From Synechococcus sp. NOUM97013 (GTDB lineage Bacteria > Cyanobacteriota > Cyanobacteriia > PCC-6307 > Cyanobiaceae): a DNA stretch of 64,000 nt. Location of the stretch: the NCBI RefSeq assembly GCF_014279815.1, contig NZ_CP047941.1:1550001-1614000 (forward strand), written 5' to 3'. Positions 62,094 to 64,000 of this stretch are shown in pieces (the first letter of the stretch is position 1; each line of letters opens with the position of its first letter). The translations under genes and the position numbers were made by a program. The notes under the pieces were generated by a model. That model saw only the letters and a program-made list of their open reading frames with translations. It was not told the DNA's origin and did not search any database.

Positions 62094-62120
62094 TTCAGGT
62101 AGGTTTCCGACTTACCTGAA
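62094..62120. promoter_or_regulatory. Inverted repeat in the hemE leader
   Basis: TTCAGGTA and TACCTGAA form a perfect 8-base repeat with an 11-base spacer. It ends nine bases before the hemE ATG, so it could cover the ribosome site as an RNA hairpin or be a DNA operator site. Confidence 0.5.
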
Positions 62121-62129
62121 TTCGGCTTG

Positions 62130-63188
62130 ATGAGCGACTCTCTGCCCCTGCTGCTGCGCGCAGCCCGCGGTGAAGCGGTGGAGCGTCCTCCGGTGTGGAT
62201 GATGCGCCAGGCAGGCCGCTACATGAAGATCTACCGGGATCTGCGTGACAAGTACCCCAGCTTCCGCGAACGCTCGGAGAACCCGGATCTCTCCTACGAG
62301 ATCTCCATGCAGCCGTTCCACGCCTTCAAGCCCGATGGCGTGATTCTGTTCTCTGACATCCTCACGCCCCTTCCGGGCATGGGCATCGATTTCGACATCA
62401 TCGAGAGCAAAGGCCCTCAGATCGGCGATCCGATCCGCAGCATGGCCCAGGTCGATGCTCTGCGCCCTCTGGAACCAGCCGAATCCATGCCCTTCGTGGG
62501 TGAGGTGCTGGGGCGTCTGCGTCAGAGCGTCGGCAATGAAGCGGCCGTTCTCGGCTTCGTTGGTGCCCCCTGGACCCTGGCCGCCTACGTGGTGGAAGGA
62601 AAGAGCAGCAAAAACTACGCCGTTATCAAGGCGATGGCGTTCCAGGAGCCGGAGATCCTCCACAAGCTGCTGGACCACTTCGCCGAATCCATCGCCAACT
62701 ATCTGCGTTACCAGATCGATTCCGGTGCACAGGTGGTGCAGATGTTCGATTCCTGGGCAGGCCAACTCAGTCCAGCGGACTACGACACTTTTGCTGCGCC
62801 CTATCAGAAGAAGGTCGTCGATCTGGTCAAACAGACCCACCCCCATACACCGTTCATCCTCTACATCTCCGGCAGCGCCGGAGTGATCGAACGGATGGCA
62901 GCTACCGGCGTCGACATCGTTTCCCTTGACTGGACGGTTGACATGGCCGAAGCGCTGGCACGCCTGCCGGAGCACATCGGTGTTCAGGGCAACGTTGATC
63001 CCGGTCTGCTGTTCGGCACTCCAGAAGCGATCCAGGCGCGCATCGACGACTGCGTGCGCAAGGCCCGTGGCCGCAAGCACATCCTCAACCTCGGTCACGG
63101 CATCCTTCCCGGAACTCCTGAGGAGAACGGCGCTTCCTTCTTTAAGGCTGGCAAGAGCGTCATGGACCGCGTGGGTGCCCTCGCTTGA
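62130..63188 (+). CDS. hemE: Uroporphyrinogen decarboxylase
   Basis: 352 residues from ATG 62130. The signature [20 protein letters not shown] is at residues 23-42, holding the PVWxMRQAGR and the RY pair. [20 protein letters not shown] gives the substrate-cleft Asp. [20 protein letters not shown] is the second signature. [35 protein letters not shown] and [20 protein letters not shown] follow. It turns uroporphyrinogen III into coproporphyrinogen III for heme and chlorophyll. TTG 62127 just upstream is a less likely start. The stop overlaps the epimerase start (TTGA). Confidence 0.96.
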   Translation: MSDSLPLLLRAARGEAVERPPVWMMRQAGRYMKIYRDLRDKYPSFRERSENPDLSYEISMQPFHAFKPDGVILFSDILTPLPGMGIDFDIIESKGPQIGDPIRSMAQVDALRPLEPAESMPFVGEVLGRLRQSVGNEAAVLGFVGAPWTLAAYVVEGKSSKNYAVIKAMAFQEPEILHKLLDHFAESIANYLRYQIDSGAQVVQMFDSWAGQLSPADYDTFAAPYQKKVVDLVKQTHPHTPFILYISGSAGVIERMAATGVDIVSLDWTVDMAEALARLPEHIGVQGNVDPGLLFGTPEAIQARIDDCVRKARGRKHILNLGHGILPGTPEENGASFFKAGKSVMDRVGALA

Positions 63189-64000
63189 GTCAGGCTTCAA
63201 CCCCAGCGCGCATCCTGATCACTGGTGCCAGCGGCTGCGTCGGTCAATACACCACGGCCTGGCTGCTCGAGCACAGCGATGCGGACTTGCTTCTCTGGCT
63301 TCGCGATCCGGAGAAGCTGAGCGCTATTCCCGCGGATCACCCGCGGGTGAAGCTGCTGGTCGGCGACCTAAGGGATACCGACCGCTTCGCAACCGAGTTG
63401 GCCACGGTGACGCGCGTGATTCACACAGCGACGGCATGGGGCGACCCTGAACGCGCGCTGCAGGTGAATGTGGTGGCAGTGAAACGCATGCTGAGCCTGC
63501 TGGATCCTGATCGGATCGAGCAAATCACCTATTTCTCAACCGCCAGCATCCTCGACCGGCATCTTCAACCCCTCAGAGAAGCCCTGGCCTACGGCACGGA
63601 ATACATCCAGACCAAGGCCCAATGCCTCAAGGACCTGGAAGCGCATCCACTGGCCGAAAAGATCGTTGCCGTCTTTCCAACGCTGGTGTTCGGCGGTCGC
63701 GTGGACGGCACCAGTCGCTTCCCAACGAGCTACCTGACCGAAGGCCTTGCGGAAGCCAGCAAATGGCTTTGGCTGGCCCGGTTCCTGCGAGCCGATGCCA
63801 GTTTCCACTTCATCCATGCCGCCGACATCGCTGCTATCTGCGGTCATCTCGCCACCACACCGCACCAACGCAATTCGGAACCGGGTCAAGGCGCGGTGCG
63901 CCGCATCGTGATGGGCCAACGCGCCATCAGCGTCAATGACGCCGTGGCCACCCTGTGTCGCTGGCGTGGCGTGCGGCTGACCCCAGGCATCCCCCTGTGG
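63185..64000 (+). CDS. NAD-dependent epimerase/dehydratase (3' end outside window)
   Basis: Start TTG 63185 overlaps the hemE stop by four bases. [20 protein letters not shown] then [20 protein letters not shown] is the extended-SDR Rossmann start (GASGCVG). [40 protein letters not shown], and [16 protein letters not shown] then [20 protein letters not shown] hold the likely Tyr and Lys (YGTEYIQTK). The frame stays open to base 64000, at about residue 272. It belongs with nucleotide-sugar or membrane-linked SDRs; substrate unknown. It likely shares a transcript with hemE. Confidence 0.88.
   Translation, partial: MSQASTPARILITGASGCVGQYTTAWLLEHSDADLLLWLRDPEKLSAIPADHPRVKLLVGDLRDTDRFATELATVTRVIHTATAWGDPERALQVNVVAVKRMLSLLDPDRIEQITYFSTASILDRHLQPLREALAYGTEYIQTKAQCLKDLEAHPLAEKIVAVFPTLVFGGRVDGTSRFPTSYLTEGLAEASKWLWLARFLRADASFHFIHAADIAAICGHLATTPHQRNSEPGQGAVRRIVMGQRAISVNDAVATLCRWRGVRLTPGIPLW

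Noticed and set aside
62112-63200. 362-codon minus-strand frame
   Set aside because: A shadow of hemE, which has clear family signatures on the plus strand.

Overview
The window reads as a chromosomal segment of a marine picocyanobacterium, most likely a marine Synechococcus (cluster 5). The evidence is a psbA gene for photosystem II D1, an ndhD subunit of the photosynthetic NDH-1 complex, a high-light-inducible (Hli) protein, cyanobacterial families known only by DUF number (DUF1499, DUF1651, DUF1824, DUF2518/Ycf51, DUF2605, DUF2752, DUF3303), a Trp-rich TIGR02450-type protein and a Nif11-type leader peptide. Genes are dense, with many 4-nt ATGA overlaps. I saw no rRNA, tRNA, CRISPR array, insertion sequence or prophage.

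Layout. 1-3 kb: a partial glutathione S-transferase, then an AhpC/TSA-like protein and a PPOX flavoprotein on the minus strand. 2.9-11.4 kb: the most variable stretch. It holds many very small genes (secreted, Cys-containing or single-membrane-span), a degenerate Nif11 leader, several gaps and a GH13 amylase. 11.4-21.9 kb: a Rieske oxygenase with a cupin protein, a bestrophin channel, two FAD enzymes (one renalase-like, one carotenoid-isomerase-like), an SDR protein, a methyltransferase, a rhomboid protein and small conserved proteins. 21.9-28.8 kb: nth-thiD, hli, a PfkB kinase, a DUF1993 protein, katG and a HIT protein. 28.9-34.6 kb: gap, psbA (D1:1 type) with clear terminators, a DUF697 membrane protein, an RGG-rich protein and trpS. 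34.8-45.9 kb: a lysozyme-like secreted protein, DUF2605/DUF2752, thrS, DUF1824, glk, thrB, ndhD and an M3 oligopeptidase. 45.9-56.0 kb: one minus-strand run, transcribed tamB, ROK kinase, proA, folB, lipase-like, DUF6629, a membrane protein and a hydrolase-like membrane protein. 56.1-64 kb: Ycf51/DUF2518, DUF4332, a CocE-type hydrolase, glgB, hemE and a partial epimerase.

How the genes fit together. Most of the window is housekeeping. Glycogen and glucose metabolism is well represented (glgB, GH13, two unrelated glucokinase-type kinases, GapA-like GAPDH). So are light and oxidative stress functions (psbA D1:1, Hli, KatG, GST, AhpC-like), translation (trpS, thrS) and cofactor or amino-acid synthesis (hemE, thiD, folB, proA, thrB). 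The least explained material is the microprotein-rich stretch at 3-11 kb and a short terminator-ended minus-strand transcript candidate at about 15.92-16.03 kb. I did not find a large multi-gene system that is clearly new. The best leads are the orphan Nif11-like precursor, the paired membrane microproteins and the small RNA candidate.
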